DNA of 64,000 nt, from the NCBI GenBank assembly GCA_029782145.1, contig JAKOVH010000016.1, forward strand, positions 62,001 through 126,000, written 5' to 3'. The DNA is from Actinomycetes bacterium. GTDB lineage: Bacteria; Actinomycetota; Acidimicrobiia; Acidimicrobiales; Acidimicrobilacustridaceae. Positions within the stretch are counted from its first letter, which is position 1. Every line of letters begins with the position of its first letter. This document shows positions 8,053 to 15,817 of the stretch, in pieces. Under the pieces are notes generated by a model. The model searched no databases. It was not told the origin of the DNA and worked only from the letters and a program-made list of their open reading frames with translations. The position numbers were made by a program, and so were the translations under genes.

Positions 8053-8517
8053 GCCCGATCGTGCTCGCCGAACTGCGGCGTCTTTGGGCGTTGCGGAAGC
8101 TGGGCTTCGTTGCTGCTTCGGATGTCGTTCTGTGGGCCGCTGAACGGGTCGCCACCGACGACGAACTCACGGCGCTGGCTTGTCTTCCAAACGACGCTTC
8201 CTCGGAGGAGATCGATGATGTGGTGCAGAGATCGCTGCAAGAGGCTGGTGACCCACCGATCTCTGATGAAGCAGCTGCGCGACTGATCGCGGTTGAGATC
8301 CTCGAGCGGATTGTCGACGGATTGGTCGCGCCTGTCGAAGGGGCCCGTCAGCTGTGGACGCTCGCACGCAAGGTGCCAGCAGTTTGAGCCTGCGATTCGG
8401 CCGTTCATTGGACTGGCAAGTGAATGGGAGGACTCGGCGACGAACCGGGACGAGTACGACGACGACATCGTTGAGCATGCGCGGTCACTGCTCTCGACCT
8501 GGACTGTTTCACACTGA
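8049..8517 (+). pseudogene. Frameshifted hypothetical gene in the toxin/immunity island
   Basis: The first part reads MSPIVLAELRRLWALRKLGF and stops early at 8387 after LARKVPAV. From about 8380 the +1 frame continues with protein-like text (QQFEPAIRPFIGLASEWE, then RDEYDDDIVEHARSLL) to TGA 8515-8517. The two parts join as one helical protein of roughly 155 residues, so a single-base indel near 8370-8385 has broken it. The family is not recognised; the position suggests an orphan immunity gene. GTG start overlapped with the preceding stop. The base composition is less GC-rich than in neighbouring metabolic genes. Confidence 0.55.
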
Positions 8518-8594
8518 CATCCTGGCGGGCAGCCGCACGGGCATCACGTTCCTTGACGGCGGCGGCTGGCAGTGGTTCAGGCCTGGTGGTTGAC

Positions 8595-8963
8595 GTGACG
8601 AGGCTCGTTCGGCTCGGTTACTGCCTCGGGGATCGAGCGCCTGGCTGGCCTGACCCTCGCTGCTTCGTCGATCCGGGTTGGGACGCGGATGAGCGCGCTG
8701 AGACGGTCAGCTATCTGCGGCACGCCATGGTGGCGCGGGCCTTCATGGGGCATTCGCGGTGCCGGTTCTGCGACGCGCAGGTCGGTTCTCTGGAGTTCTC
8801 TGATGGGGTGTTCATCTGGCCGGAGGGTTTGGCGCATCACGTCGAAGAACACGATGTACGTCTACCGGAGCGGTTCGTACGGCATCTCCGCGCGATGGTC
8901 GAGCAGCTCGAGGACGCTGATGTTGACGACTCGTGGTGGCAGGGCCTGGCCTCGCCTGAGTGA
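8595..8963 (+). CDS. Small hypothetical protein with Cys pair, island cargo
   Basis: A 122-aa protein if begun at GTG 8595; the frame is open 14 codons further up. It has a CRFC pair in GHSRCRFCDAQVG that could bind zinc, then FSDGVFIWPEGLAHHVEEH and VRLPERFVRHL. Its helical, WPEGLxHH-containing layout is one I associate with genes near polymorphic toxins, so an immunity role is possible but not shown. A short frame ending GGGWQWFRPGG stops at 8591-8593 just before it and looks like the tail of another lost gene. Confidence 0.55.
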   Translation: MTRLVRLGYCLGDRAPGWPDPRCFVDPGWDADERAETVSYLRHAMVARAFMGHSRCRFCDAQVGSLEFSDGVFIWPEGLAHHVEEHDVRLPERFVRHLRAMVEQLEDADVDDSWWQGLASPE

Positions 8964-8989
8964 CGCGCCTCTGTCAGCTGGCCCAGCGG

Positions 8990-9300
8990 CGTGTTTCTGC
9001 TCGGAGGGCACGATCCCCCGAGCGGTGTGTGCGAGCCCTTGCGGAGCCCGGCGTGGAGCACCTCGCCGGTGTCGGCCCGGGCTGCCAACAGGGTGTGTGG
9101 TAGCCCAGCACCCGCGTGTAGCCGTAGGCGGCGCCCTGCTTGGCGTAGCCGTGGACCTCACAGATCGTCGAGTCGACATCGACGATCAGCGTGCCGGTCG
9201 GGGCAGCCTCGGGGGCCCAGGCCCGTTCCATCGCGCGGCTGACGACGGCTTCGAGCTGGCGGTCATGACCGAAGATGCCATGCTCGTCATGCGGACTGCA
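8990..9300 (-). pseudogene. IS1380-type transposase remnant
   Basis: The leftward translation contains GTLIVDVDSTICEVHGYA and GYTRVLGYH, which are hallmarks of the catalytic region of IS1380-family transposases. After the GYH the frame is lost. An extra AC in CACACACCC near 9094-9100 shifts it by two, and the adjacent frame continues ARADTGEVLHAGLRKGS. Only about 100 of some 450 residues remain, with no start or ends visible. It is a decayed copy at the right edge of the island and fills the otherwise gene-free stretch 8964-9448. Confidence 0.75.
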
Positions 9301-9448
9301 TCGACGACGCGAACCGACCGTTGGGCGCCGGCCGATCCGAAAGGCCCTGCCGGGTAGCCTCGGTAGACGCTGACGCGGTCGCCGGACCCAGCTGATCGGA
9401 AGTCCTGGTTCGGAGGTGCATCGTCGTCGGACGAACCGGGGGAGAGGC

Positions 9449-10324
9449 ATGCAACTCAGCGGGCGGGTCGCCGTGGTCACCGGAGGGGCTGGGGGCATCG
9501 GGGCGGCGCTGTGCCGTGCCTTCCTCGACGAGGGCATGAGGGTGGTGGTGGCCGACGTGGTGCCCGAGCGGGTCGACGCCGCCGTCGCCGAGCTGTCGGC
9601 GCGGGGCGAGGTGCTCGGCGTGGTCACCGACGTGTCGAGCCCCGAGTCGGTGGAGGCGCTGGCCGAGCGCACCTGGGACCGTTTCGGGGCCTGCCACCTG
9701 CTGTGCAACAACGCTGGGGTCGGCGCCCCGTCGGCCAACGTGTGGGAGACCACCGTGAACGACTGGCGCTGGGTCCACGGCGTGAACGTCATGGGCGTGG
9801 TGCACGGCATCCTGGCCTTCGTGCCCCGCATGATCGCCTCGGGCGAGCCGGGCCACGTCGTGAACACCTCGTCGGGCGACGGCGGCATCGAACCGCTACC
9901 AGCCGCGTCGGTGTACGCGTCGAGCAAGGCGGCCGTGTCGATCCTCACCGAGTGCCTGGCCCAGCAGCTGCGCAGCGAGGGCACCAAGCTGCGGGCGTCG
10001 ATCTTCTATCCCTCCGGTGGGCTGCTGCGCACCGGGCTCTGGGAGTCCGATCGCACCCGCCCGGCCCAGCTGGCGCGGGAGAAGCCACGGCCCACCGAGC
10101 CCATGACCGTGGCCAAGTTGGAGGCCATGGCCGCCAAGGGCGGCTTCGACCTGCCGTGGCAGGACCTCGACGAGCTGGCCCGGGTGGTGGTCGAGGGCCT
10201 GCGCGACGACGAGGAGTTCCTCCACATGATCGACCGTGAGACGATCGGCCCGAAGCTGCGGCGTCGGGCCGAGGCGTTCGAGCAGGGCCGGCTCCCCGAG
10301 CACGAGGCGACACCGCTCGGCTGA
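9449..10324 (+). CDS. Short-chain dehydrogenase/reductase
   Basis: A 291-aa SDR with TGGAGGIG at residues 11-18, NNAGVG, a TSSGDGG active-site Ser region and YASSKAA. The C-terminal 60 residues beyond the SDR fold are longer than in FabG types. GGGGGAGAGG lies just before the ATG at 9449. The amidohydrolase and Rieske genes follow on the same strand at 31 bases and then a 4-base overlap, so this is probably a three-gene catabolic operon. Confidence 0.85.
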   Translation: MQLSGRVAVVTGGAGGIGAALCRAFLDEGMRVVVADVVPERVDAAVAELSARGEVLGVVTDVSSPESVEALAERTWDRFGACHLLCNNAGVGAPSANVWETTVNDWRWVHGVNVMGVVHGILAFVPRMIASGEPGHVVNTSSGDGGIEPLPAASVYASSKAAVSILTECLAQQLRSEGTKLRASIFYPSGGLLRTGLWESDRTRPAQLAREKPRPTEPMTVAKLEAMAAKGGFDLPWQDLDELARVVVEGLRDDEEFLHMIDRETIGPKLRRRAEAFEQGRLPEHEATPLG

Positions 10325-10355
10325 GCCGGGCGCTCCCGCACAGGAGGGATCCACC

Positions 10356-11585
10356 ATGGACGACGACCGCTACCTGCTCGTGTCGGCCGACGGCCACGCC
10401 GGCCCGCCGGCGTGGGTCTACCGGGGCTACCTCGAGCGCCGCTACCACGAGCGCTTCGACGCCCACCAGGCCGAGCTCGAGGCGCTGCGGGAGATGACCC
10501 GCACCACCGACACCGGCTTCGCCTCGAGGTTCGAGGAGGACACCGTCGACGGCGGCCTGAGCGCCGCCTACGACTCTGACGTCCGCTCGGCCAAGCTCGA
10601 CGGCGAGGGGGTCGCGGTCGAGGTGCTCTTCCCCGACGCCGACGTGCTCGGCACCGGTCGGGTCGCCTCGTCGCCGTTCGGCTCGGGGTTGGCCAGCGGG
10701 CGCGACAGCGAGCCCGAGCTGGTGCTCGCCGGTGCTCGCGCCCACAACCGCTGGTTGGCCGACTTCTGCGCGGCCGAGCCGTTGCGGCGCATCGGGGTGG
10801 CCATCGTGCCCATCACCGTCGACGTCGACGCCGCGGTGGCCGAGATCCGCGCCGCCGACGAGCTCGGCCTGAAGGGCGTGATGATCCCCACCCGGTGGTT
10901 CGACGCGCCGGCCTACCACGAGCCGGTGTACGAGCCGGTGTGGGCGACGTGCGCCGAGCTGGGCATGGTGCTGCACACCCACTCGGGGGCGGGGCCGGCC
11001 GACTACGACGTCGGCCCCGGGTTCCTGCCCATCTACGCCACCGAGGCGTGGTGGTGGGCGGCCCGGCCGCTGTGGGTCCTGCTGTGGTCGGGGGTCTTCG
11101 AGCGCCACCCCGGCCTGCGGTACGTCATCGCCGAGAACGGCGCGTGGTGGGTGCCGGACCAGATCCAGAAGATGGACGAGAAGTACCACGGCGGCCACAA
11201 CACCAAGAAGTTCGGCGACGTGTTCCGCCAGCAGCTGTCGATGCCGCCGAGCGCCTACCTCGACCGCAACATCTTCCTTGCCGCGTCCACACCGGGCGGT
11301 GACGACCTGGCCCGTCGGCACCAGATCGGCGTGGGCAACATCTTGTGGGGCAACGACTTCCCCCACCCCGAGGGCACGTTCCCCTACACCCGCGAGCGGG
11401 TGCGGCTGGCGTTCCGCGACATCCCCGTGGAGGAGACCGGTCGCATGCTCGGGCTCAACTCGGTCGGGGTGTACGACCTCGACGTGGAGGCGTTGGCGCC
11501 GCTGGTGGCGCGCATCGGGCCGCGGGTGAGCGAGGTCCACGGCGACGTCCCGCTGCAGGAGCTCCCCATGGAGCTGGCGTCGTGA
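10356..11585 (+). CDS. Amidohydrolase-2 family metal-dependent hydrolase
   Basis: A 409-aa TIM-barrel protein. Metal and active-site positions are suggested by SADGHAGP near the N-terminus, VLHTHSGAG in the middle and GNDFPHPEGTFPYT near residue 335. The family contains hydrolases and decarboxylases acting on C-C or C-N bonds of ring-cleavage products. AGGAGGG precedes the ATG by 7 bases. The stop overlaps the GTG of the Rieske gene, so the two are coupled. The substrate is unknown. Confidence 0.85.
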   Translation: MDDDRYLLVSADGHAGPPAWVYRGYLERRYHERFDAHQAELEALREMTRTTDTGFASRFEEDTVDGGLSAAYDSDVRSAKLDGEGVAVEVLFPDADVLGTGRVASSPFGSGLASGRDSEPELVLAGARAHNRWLADFCAAEPLRRIGVAIVPITVDVDAAVAEIRAADELGLKGVMIPTRWFDAPAYHEPVYEPVWATCAELGMVLHTHSGAGPADYDVGPGFLPIYATEAWWWAARPLWVLLWSGVFERHPGLRYVIAENGAWWVPDQIQKMDEKYHGGHNTKKFGDVFRQQLSMPPSAYLDRNIFLAASTPGGDDLARRHQIGVGNILWGNDFPHPEGTFPYTRERVRLAFRDIPVEETGRMLGLNSVGVYDLDVEALAPLVARIGPRVSEVHGDVPLQELPMELAS

Positions 11586-12667
11586 GCGACCTCGAGCAGG
11601 TGCAGGGTCCGAGCGGCGGCACGTTCTCGGTGCGACAGCCGGGCGAGCCGGGCGCGCTGCCCGTCGGGTTCCCGATGGCGCGCGACCCCGAGCTGCTCAC
11701 CGACCCCGCCCGGCGGGTTCGCGTGACCCGGCGGCCCGGCCGACGGTTCCCGTTCCCGGTGCCCAACGGCTGGTTCGCGGTGGTCGAGAGCGCCGAGCTG
11801 CCCGTCGGCGGGGTGCTGGCGCTCTACTACTTCGCCCGCGACCTGGTGCTGTTCCGCGACGAGTCCGGCGGCGCCCACCTCTTCGACGCCCACTGCCCCC
11901 ACCTGGGCGCCCACCTGGCCGTCGGCGGGCGGGTGGAGGGCGGGTGCCTGCGCTGCCCGTTCCACGGCTGGCTGTTCGAGGGCGACGACGGCCGCTGCGT
12001 CGAGATCCCCTACGGCGGCGGGGAGCGGATCCCGGCCAAGGCCCGCACCCGGTCGTACCCGGTGGTGGAGCGCAACGGCCTGGTCTGGGCCTGGCACCAC
12101 GCCCGCGACGAGGCGCCGTTCTACGAGGTGCCGGTCGTGCCCGAGCTCGACGACCCGGAGTGGCTGCCGCCGGTGCTGCGTGAGTTCGAGGTCGCCGTGG
12201 CGTGCGAGGACATGGCCGAGAACAACGTCGACTACGCCCACTTCCAGTACGTGCACGGCTCCGACGCCATCCCGGAGACGGAGTTCGTCGTCGACGGCAC
12301 CTACAAGCGCACGGTGAGCGGCGAGGGGGCCTTCGTGCGCGAGGGCTTCGGCCTGGGCCTCGGCCTGCTCCGCATCGCCGGGTTCACCACCTTCTTGTCG
12401 TCGACCACCCCGATCGACGAGGAGCACGTGCACGTCCGGTGGCTGTTCACGGCACCGCGGGCCAACGGGCCCGACGGCGCCGAGCAGGCCGCCGAGATGC
12501 TGTGCGGCGGGGTGAGCCAGGACATCGCCATCTGGGAGAACAAGGTGTACCGCTCCCAGCCCGTGCTGACCAGGAGCGAGCGGCCCATCCTCGAGCAGCG
12601 GCGCTGGGCCCGGCAGTTCTACTGCGACGAGGAGCAGGCCGACGTGCCGGGCGATCCTCGCCCCTGA
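11582..12667 (+). CDS. Rieske non-heme iron oxygenase, KshA-like
   Basis: A 361-aa oxygenase subunit. The Rieske 2Fe-2S ligands are CPHLGAH and CPFHGW, about 20 residues apart. The mononuclear iron site is in AENNVDYAHFQYVHG (Asp, His, His). This layout resembles steroid and cholesterol oxygenases such as KshA and the DAF-36/Neverland group. It needs a separate reductase, which is not in the window. GTG start overlaps the amidohydrolase stop (GTGA). A steroid or polycyclic substrate is likely but unproven. Confidence 0.85.
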   Translation: MSDLEQVQGPSGGTFSVRQPGEPGALPVGFPMARDPELLTDPARRVRVTRRPGRRFPFPVPNGWFAVVESAELPVGGVLALYYFARDLVLFRDESGGAHLFDAHCPHLGAHLAVGGRVEGGCLRCPFHGWLFEGDDGRCVEIPYGGGERIPAKARTRSYPVVERNGLVWAWHHARDEAPFYEVPVVPELDDPEWLPPVLREFEVAVACEDMAENNVDYAHFQYVHGSDAIPETEFVVDGTYKRTVSGEGAFVREGFGLGLGLLRIAGFTTFLSSTTPIDEEHVHVRWLFTAPRANGPDGAEQAAEMLCGGVSQDIAIWENKVYRSQPVLTRSERPILEQRRWARQFYCDEEQADVPGDPRP

Positions 12668-12668
12668 C

Positions 12669-12695
12669 AGCCGGCGCCGGGCCCCGGCGCCGGCT
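12669..12695. terminator. Bidirectional hairpin between convergent genes
   Basis: AGCCGGCGCCGG (12669-12680), loop GCC, CCGGCGCCGGCT (12684-12695): a perfect 12-bp GC stem between the Rieske gene and the leftward gene at 12694. There is no U tract on either side, as is common in actinobacteria. Confidence 0.5.
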
Positions 12696-13770
12696 ACTCC
12701 AGGCCGTACTTCGGCATGGCGCCGGAGAAGGCGTGCTCGTAGAGCCCGTAGCCGACGTGGCCGTCGTAGGTGAACTGGGCGGCGTGGTCGACCACGGCGT
12801 AGGCGCCGATCCGGGCGATCTCGGGCACCTGGTAGATCTTGCCTTGCACCACGGTGTCGGGGCCGTGGTACATGCCGTGGTTCCACTCGTCGGGCTCGAG
12901 GCCGTAGCCGGTGCCGAGGGCGATGTAGTTCGGTAGGAGCGACCGCACCTCGATCTCGATGCCGGCGTCGGGGAACCTTACGGTGGAGTGGTCGAGCAGG
13001 CGGGGGACGTCGCTGGAGAAGTGGTGCTCGTGCTCCGTGCGGCCGAGCTGCTCGATGCGGCCGTCGAGCCACACGCGCTCGGCCTGCTCGAGGCTCCGGG
13101 TGCCGTCGGCACCTTCCGAGCAGATGTAGAAGATCGAGTGATCCTCGAACCGCATGGGGAAGTAGCTCCACATGCCGCCGGGCCGGTAGGTGTCGCGGTA
13201 GATGCCCTGCGGCTCCTTCTCGCCGATGGGGCGGATCCCCCACGAGCGGTCGCGTGAGCCCCAGGTGGTGGCAGGGTCGACGGTGAGGTCCTCGCCGGCG
13301 ACCGACAGGGTGCCGCTCCACGATCCCATCTGGGCCAGGCGCTGGGTGTCGAAGGTGACCCGGCTGCGGTTGCGGATGAACTGGTTCGGTTCGGGGATGG
13401 CGGGGCCGAAGCCCTCCCAGGTGAGGTCGGCGGCCACCGTGTGCTCGGTTGGCTCGCACACGAAGCGCAGGCGCTTGAGCGGCTCGAGCACCTCGACCTG
13501 CAGCGGGCCGATGCGCATGTCGGCCCGGTCGCCGAGTGGGCGGGACGCCCGCACCACGTGCTGCTGCTCACCGAACCGCACGGTGACGAAGGCGTCGGTG
13601 GTGCCCAGGTTGGGGTACTGGCCGAGGCCGAACACGGCCATGAACTCGCCGCCGGTGTCGAAGGCGTTGAAGTAGTACCGGTCGTAGAAGTTGCGGTCGC
13701 TGGTGGCGACGTGGGCGATCCAGTCGGCGGACTGGTGGACGGGGTAGTCGTCCCAGGACGTGACGGTCAT
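12694..13770 (-). CDS. Hypothetical protein, CrtC/DUF7064-like beta-barrel
   Basis: A 358-aa soluble protein without signal peptide. Visible segments include YFNAFDTGGEFMAVFGLGQY near the N-terminus, WGSRDRSWGIRP near residue 175 and GYGLEPDEWNHGMYHGP near residue 310. The SRDRSWGIRP type motif and all-beta pattern resemble the hydroxyneurosporene-synthase (CrtC)-like double lipocalin fold found in lipid/steroid gene neighbourhoods. The function is unknown; hydration or ligand binding are options. It is followed by the cysteine-hydrolase-like gene upstream with a 33-base gap, same strand. Confidence 0.7.
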   Translation of the reverse strand: MTVTSWDDYPVHQSADWIAHVATSDRNFYDRYYFNAFDTGGEFMAVFGLGQYPNLGTTDAFVTVRFGEQQHVVRASRPLGDRADMRIGPLQVEVLEPLKRLRFVCEPTEHTVAADLTWEGFGPAIPEPNQFIRNRSRVTFDTQRLAQMGSWSGTLSVAGEDLTVDPATTWGSRDRSWGIRPIGEKEPQGIYRDTYRPGGMWSYFPMRFEDHSIFYICSEGADGTRSLEQAERVWLDGRIEQLGRTEHEHHFSSDVPRLLDHSTVRFPDAGIEIEVRSLLPNYIALGTGYGLEPDEWNHGMYHGPDTVVQGKIYQVPEIARIGAYAVVDHAAQFTYDGHVGYGLYEHAFSGAMPKYGLE

Positions 13771-13803
13771 GCGTGTTCCCCTGTGTCGATGGTGGACGGC
13801 CGG

Positions 13804-14430
13804 TCAGGCGGGCCGCGACCAGGCCGCCAGCAGCTCCTCGGTGGTGACGACCGTGGCGAGCAGGGCCATGGTGTTGTCGAGCACGGCCCGGGTGTAGTCG
13901 GCCGGCACGCCGGCCACCGCGTCGCTCACGACCACGACCTGGTAGCCGAGGTCGACGGCGCTGAGCACCAGGCCCATCACGCCGACGTTGATCGAGTTGC
14001 CCACGGCGACGACGGTGTCGACTCCCATGTTGCGCAGCACCCGGTCGAGCGACGTGCCGGTGAACGGGGTGAGCCCGTGCAGGCGGGGCATCTCCACGTC
14101 GGAGGGCGACGGCTCGAGCTCGGGCATCACCTCGGCGCCAGACGTGCCGATCTCGATGGCGTCGGCGCCCTTGGCGGTGGCGGCCAGGATGCGGCAGTTG
14201 TCGAGCCGCCCGGCCCGGTCCGGGCGGGTCACCGCCGTGCAGTGCACCACCCGGGCACCGGCGCTGCGGGCGGCCCGGCACACGTCGGCGGCCCGGTCGA
14301 TGACGCCGGTCGCGCGCAGCTGCTCGGCCAGGGCCGGCAACGTGGCCAGGTCGCCGCTGACCCCGCGCTGCAGCTCCATGGTGAGCACCGCGGTGTGCCG
14401 CGGATCGACCAGTTGGGCCAGCTCGGCCAT
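13804..14430 (-). CDS. Isochorismatase-like protein lacking the Cys nucleophile
   Basis: A 208-aa isochorismatase-fold protein. Start 14430 has GAGGGGGAGG a few bases upstream. In cysteine hydrolases of this fold the triad is Asp-Lys-Cys. Here the first acid lies in LTMELQRGV (Glu for Asp) and the nucleophile position reads NSINVGVMGL, with Gly in place of Cys. True isochorismatases also lack Cys there, so a non-hydrolase-type or inactive enzyme must be considered. The SDAVAGVPADY end is normal for the family. Confidence 0.75.
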   Translation of the reverse strand: MAELAQLVDPRHTAVLTMELQRGVSGDLATLPALAEQLRATGVIDRAADVCRAARSAGARVVHCTAVTRPDRAGRLDNCRILAATAKGADAIEIGTSGAEVMPELEPSPSDVEMPRLHGLTPFTGTSLDRVLRNMGVDTVVAVGNSINVGVMGLVLSAVDLGYQVVVVSDAVAGVPADYTRAVLDNTMALLATVVTTEELLAAWSRPA

Positions 14431-14606
14431 TCGTGCCTCCCCCTCTCGGACCGACGGGCACGCTAGCGGTCGGAGAGGGCGCGGGCGCCGCTGCGCCGCC
14501 CCGGTCGGGCTCAAGGCCGGGCGCCGAGCCGTCGATGAGGAGGGGTCGCTGCAGCGAGCGTGCGGGTCAGTGAGCCCGGCGCCGGACCGGATGGTCGCAG
14601 TCGCAC

Positions 14607-14658
14607 CGTTCTGGTGGAGATCTACGTGTGCATCTGGTCGTAGATCTCCACCAGAACG
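14607..14658. repeat. Dispersed palindrome, copy 1
   Basis: Perfect 20-bp arms (14607-14626 and 14639-14658, arm CGTTCTGGTGGAGATCTACG) around a 12-base loop TGTGCATCTGGT. The whole 52 bases are identical to copy 2 at 15718-15769, and the arm is shared with copies at 45970 and 62281. It lies 3' of the DUF559-like gene. Confidence 0.9.
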
Positions 14659-14713
14659 AGCTCGTCAGGAACGAGCTCGTCAAGAAGGAGCTCGTCAAGA
14701 ACGAGCTCGTCAC
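14654..14713. repeat. Four tandem 15-bp repeats
   Basis: Units GAACGAGCTCGTCAG, then ending CAA, CAA and CAC; unit 3 begins GAAGG. Each carries the palindrome GAGCTC. The array starts inside the right arm of palindrome copy 1 and ends 16 bases before the stop of the DUF559-like gene. The rest of 14431-14606 shows no gene. Confidence 0.85.
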
Positions 14714-14729
14714 CCCGGGTGGACGCCGT

Positions 14730-15674
14730 TCAGGCGGCAGGGTCGCCGGCGGTCAGGGGAGGGTTGGTCCAGAGAAGCCGGCGGAGTCGGGTGATCAGCT
14801 CAGGGCGCTGCCACCACACCGCTTCCTCGGTGATGCGGACGACCGTCCAGCCGATGCGCTCGAGCCTGGCGGTCTTGGTCGCGTCGAGCTGTCGGTCGAG
14901 CAGCCCGCCGTGGAACCGGTCGCTGTCCACCTCCACGGCGAGGCGGCGGCGCCGATCGCCGAAGTCGACCCGAGCCACCAAGCCGTCCTCGTCGTAGATC
15001 GGCACCTGCCGCTCCATGTGCCGGAAGCCGGCGGTCTCGAGGATGTCCTCCACGACGAGCTCGAGGTTGCTCCCCGCCGGAGCCCCCTTCTCGTGGACCT
15101 CGGCGATCAGCTCGCGCATGACGACGATGCCGGCCCGGCCGCGGGTGGCGAGCCGTTCGAGCGCCTCGTCGAGCTGCTCCAGGCGGATCAGGCCCCGGCC
15201 CATGAGGTGGTTGAGATCGCGGCGCGTCCGCTCGCGGTGCTGTCTGCCGGCGAGGTCGAAGACGGTCCGCACCGGCGTCGTCACCGGGATGCGCGACCGC
15301 ACCGTGACGTCGACCGCCGTGAGGAGCCTGGACGTGCGGCTCCGAGCCGCTGGTGGTAGGTGCTCGTCGCGGCGGCGAGCGACGACGAGCGGGTCGAGTC
15401 GGTGACCGGGCGCCTCCCAGAGCCATGCCGCTGAGTGGAGCGCCAGCGCGGCGCCATGGCCGTGGCGGAGCACGGCTGACATGGCCCGCTGCTCGGGAGT
15501 GGCCGGCGCCCCCCGTACCACCCACACCCCCCGATCGACCCGTGCCACGACTCCGGCACGCTGCCACTGGCGGAGATCGGCGTGCGTGAGTCCGGCCGTG
15601 ACGACCTGCGCGGTGGTGAACGCCCCGTGCTGCTCGGCGGCGAGGGTGAGGAGGCGGGCGCGTGCGTCGGTCAT
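14730..15674 (-). CDS. AbiEi-like winged helix plus DUF559 nuclease-like protein
   Basis: A 314-aa protein. Residues 1-60 resemble the AbiEi antitoxin-type winged helix (FTTAQVVTAGLTHADLRQW, then VARVDRGVWVV), followed by a transcriptional-regulator-like middle. Residues 215-300 resemble DUF559, a Vsr/restriction-endonuclease fold: VARVDFGDRRRRLAVEVDSD, a Glu-x-Asp pair, and ERIGWTVVRITEE. Such proteins are common single genes in actinobacteria; no partner toxin is adjacent. Start 15674 is preferred over 15707. It is bracketed by two identical palindromes 43 bases upstream and 72 bases downstream. DNA binding or cleavage is inference. Confidence 0.75.
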   Translation of the reverse strand: MTDARARLLTLAAEQHGAFTTAQVVTAGLTHADLRQWQRAGVVARVDRGVWVVRGAPATPEQRAMSAVLRHGHGAALALHSAAWLWEAPGHRLDPLVVARRRDEHLPPAARSRTSRLLTAVDVTVRSRIPVTTPVRTVFDLAGRQHRERTRRDLNHLMGRGLIRLEQLDEALERLATRGRAGIVVMRELIAEVHEKGAPAGSNLELVVEDILETAGFRHMERQVPIYDEDGLVARVDFGDRRRRLAVEVDSDRFHGGLLDRQLDATKTARLERIGWTVVRITEEAVWWQRPELITRLRRLLWTNPPLTAGDPAA

Positions 15675-15717
15675 GGCTCCAGTCCACCAAGCGCCTGTGA
15701 CACCCATCCCGAGCCTG

Positions 15718-15769
15718 CGTTCTGGTGGAGATCTACGTGTGCATCTGGTCGTAGATCTCCACCAGAACG
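15718..15769. repeat. Dispersed palindrome, copy 2
   Basis: Arms 15718-15737 and 15750-15769 with the same loop and orientation as copy 1; 52 of 52 bases are identical. It lies between two divergent starts (15674 leftward, 15818 rightward), so it cannot simply be a terminator. Confidence 0.9.
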
Positions 15770-15817
15770 AACGTGGGGGAGTGCGGCGTACGATCCGCCC
15801 ATGCAGCGGGGGAGCGC

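Noticed and set aside
14654..14713. Possible CRISPR repeats
   Set aside because: Units are 15 bp and directly adjacent with no spacers. The 9-bp array at 56046 fails for the same reason.
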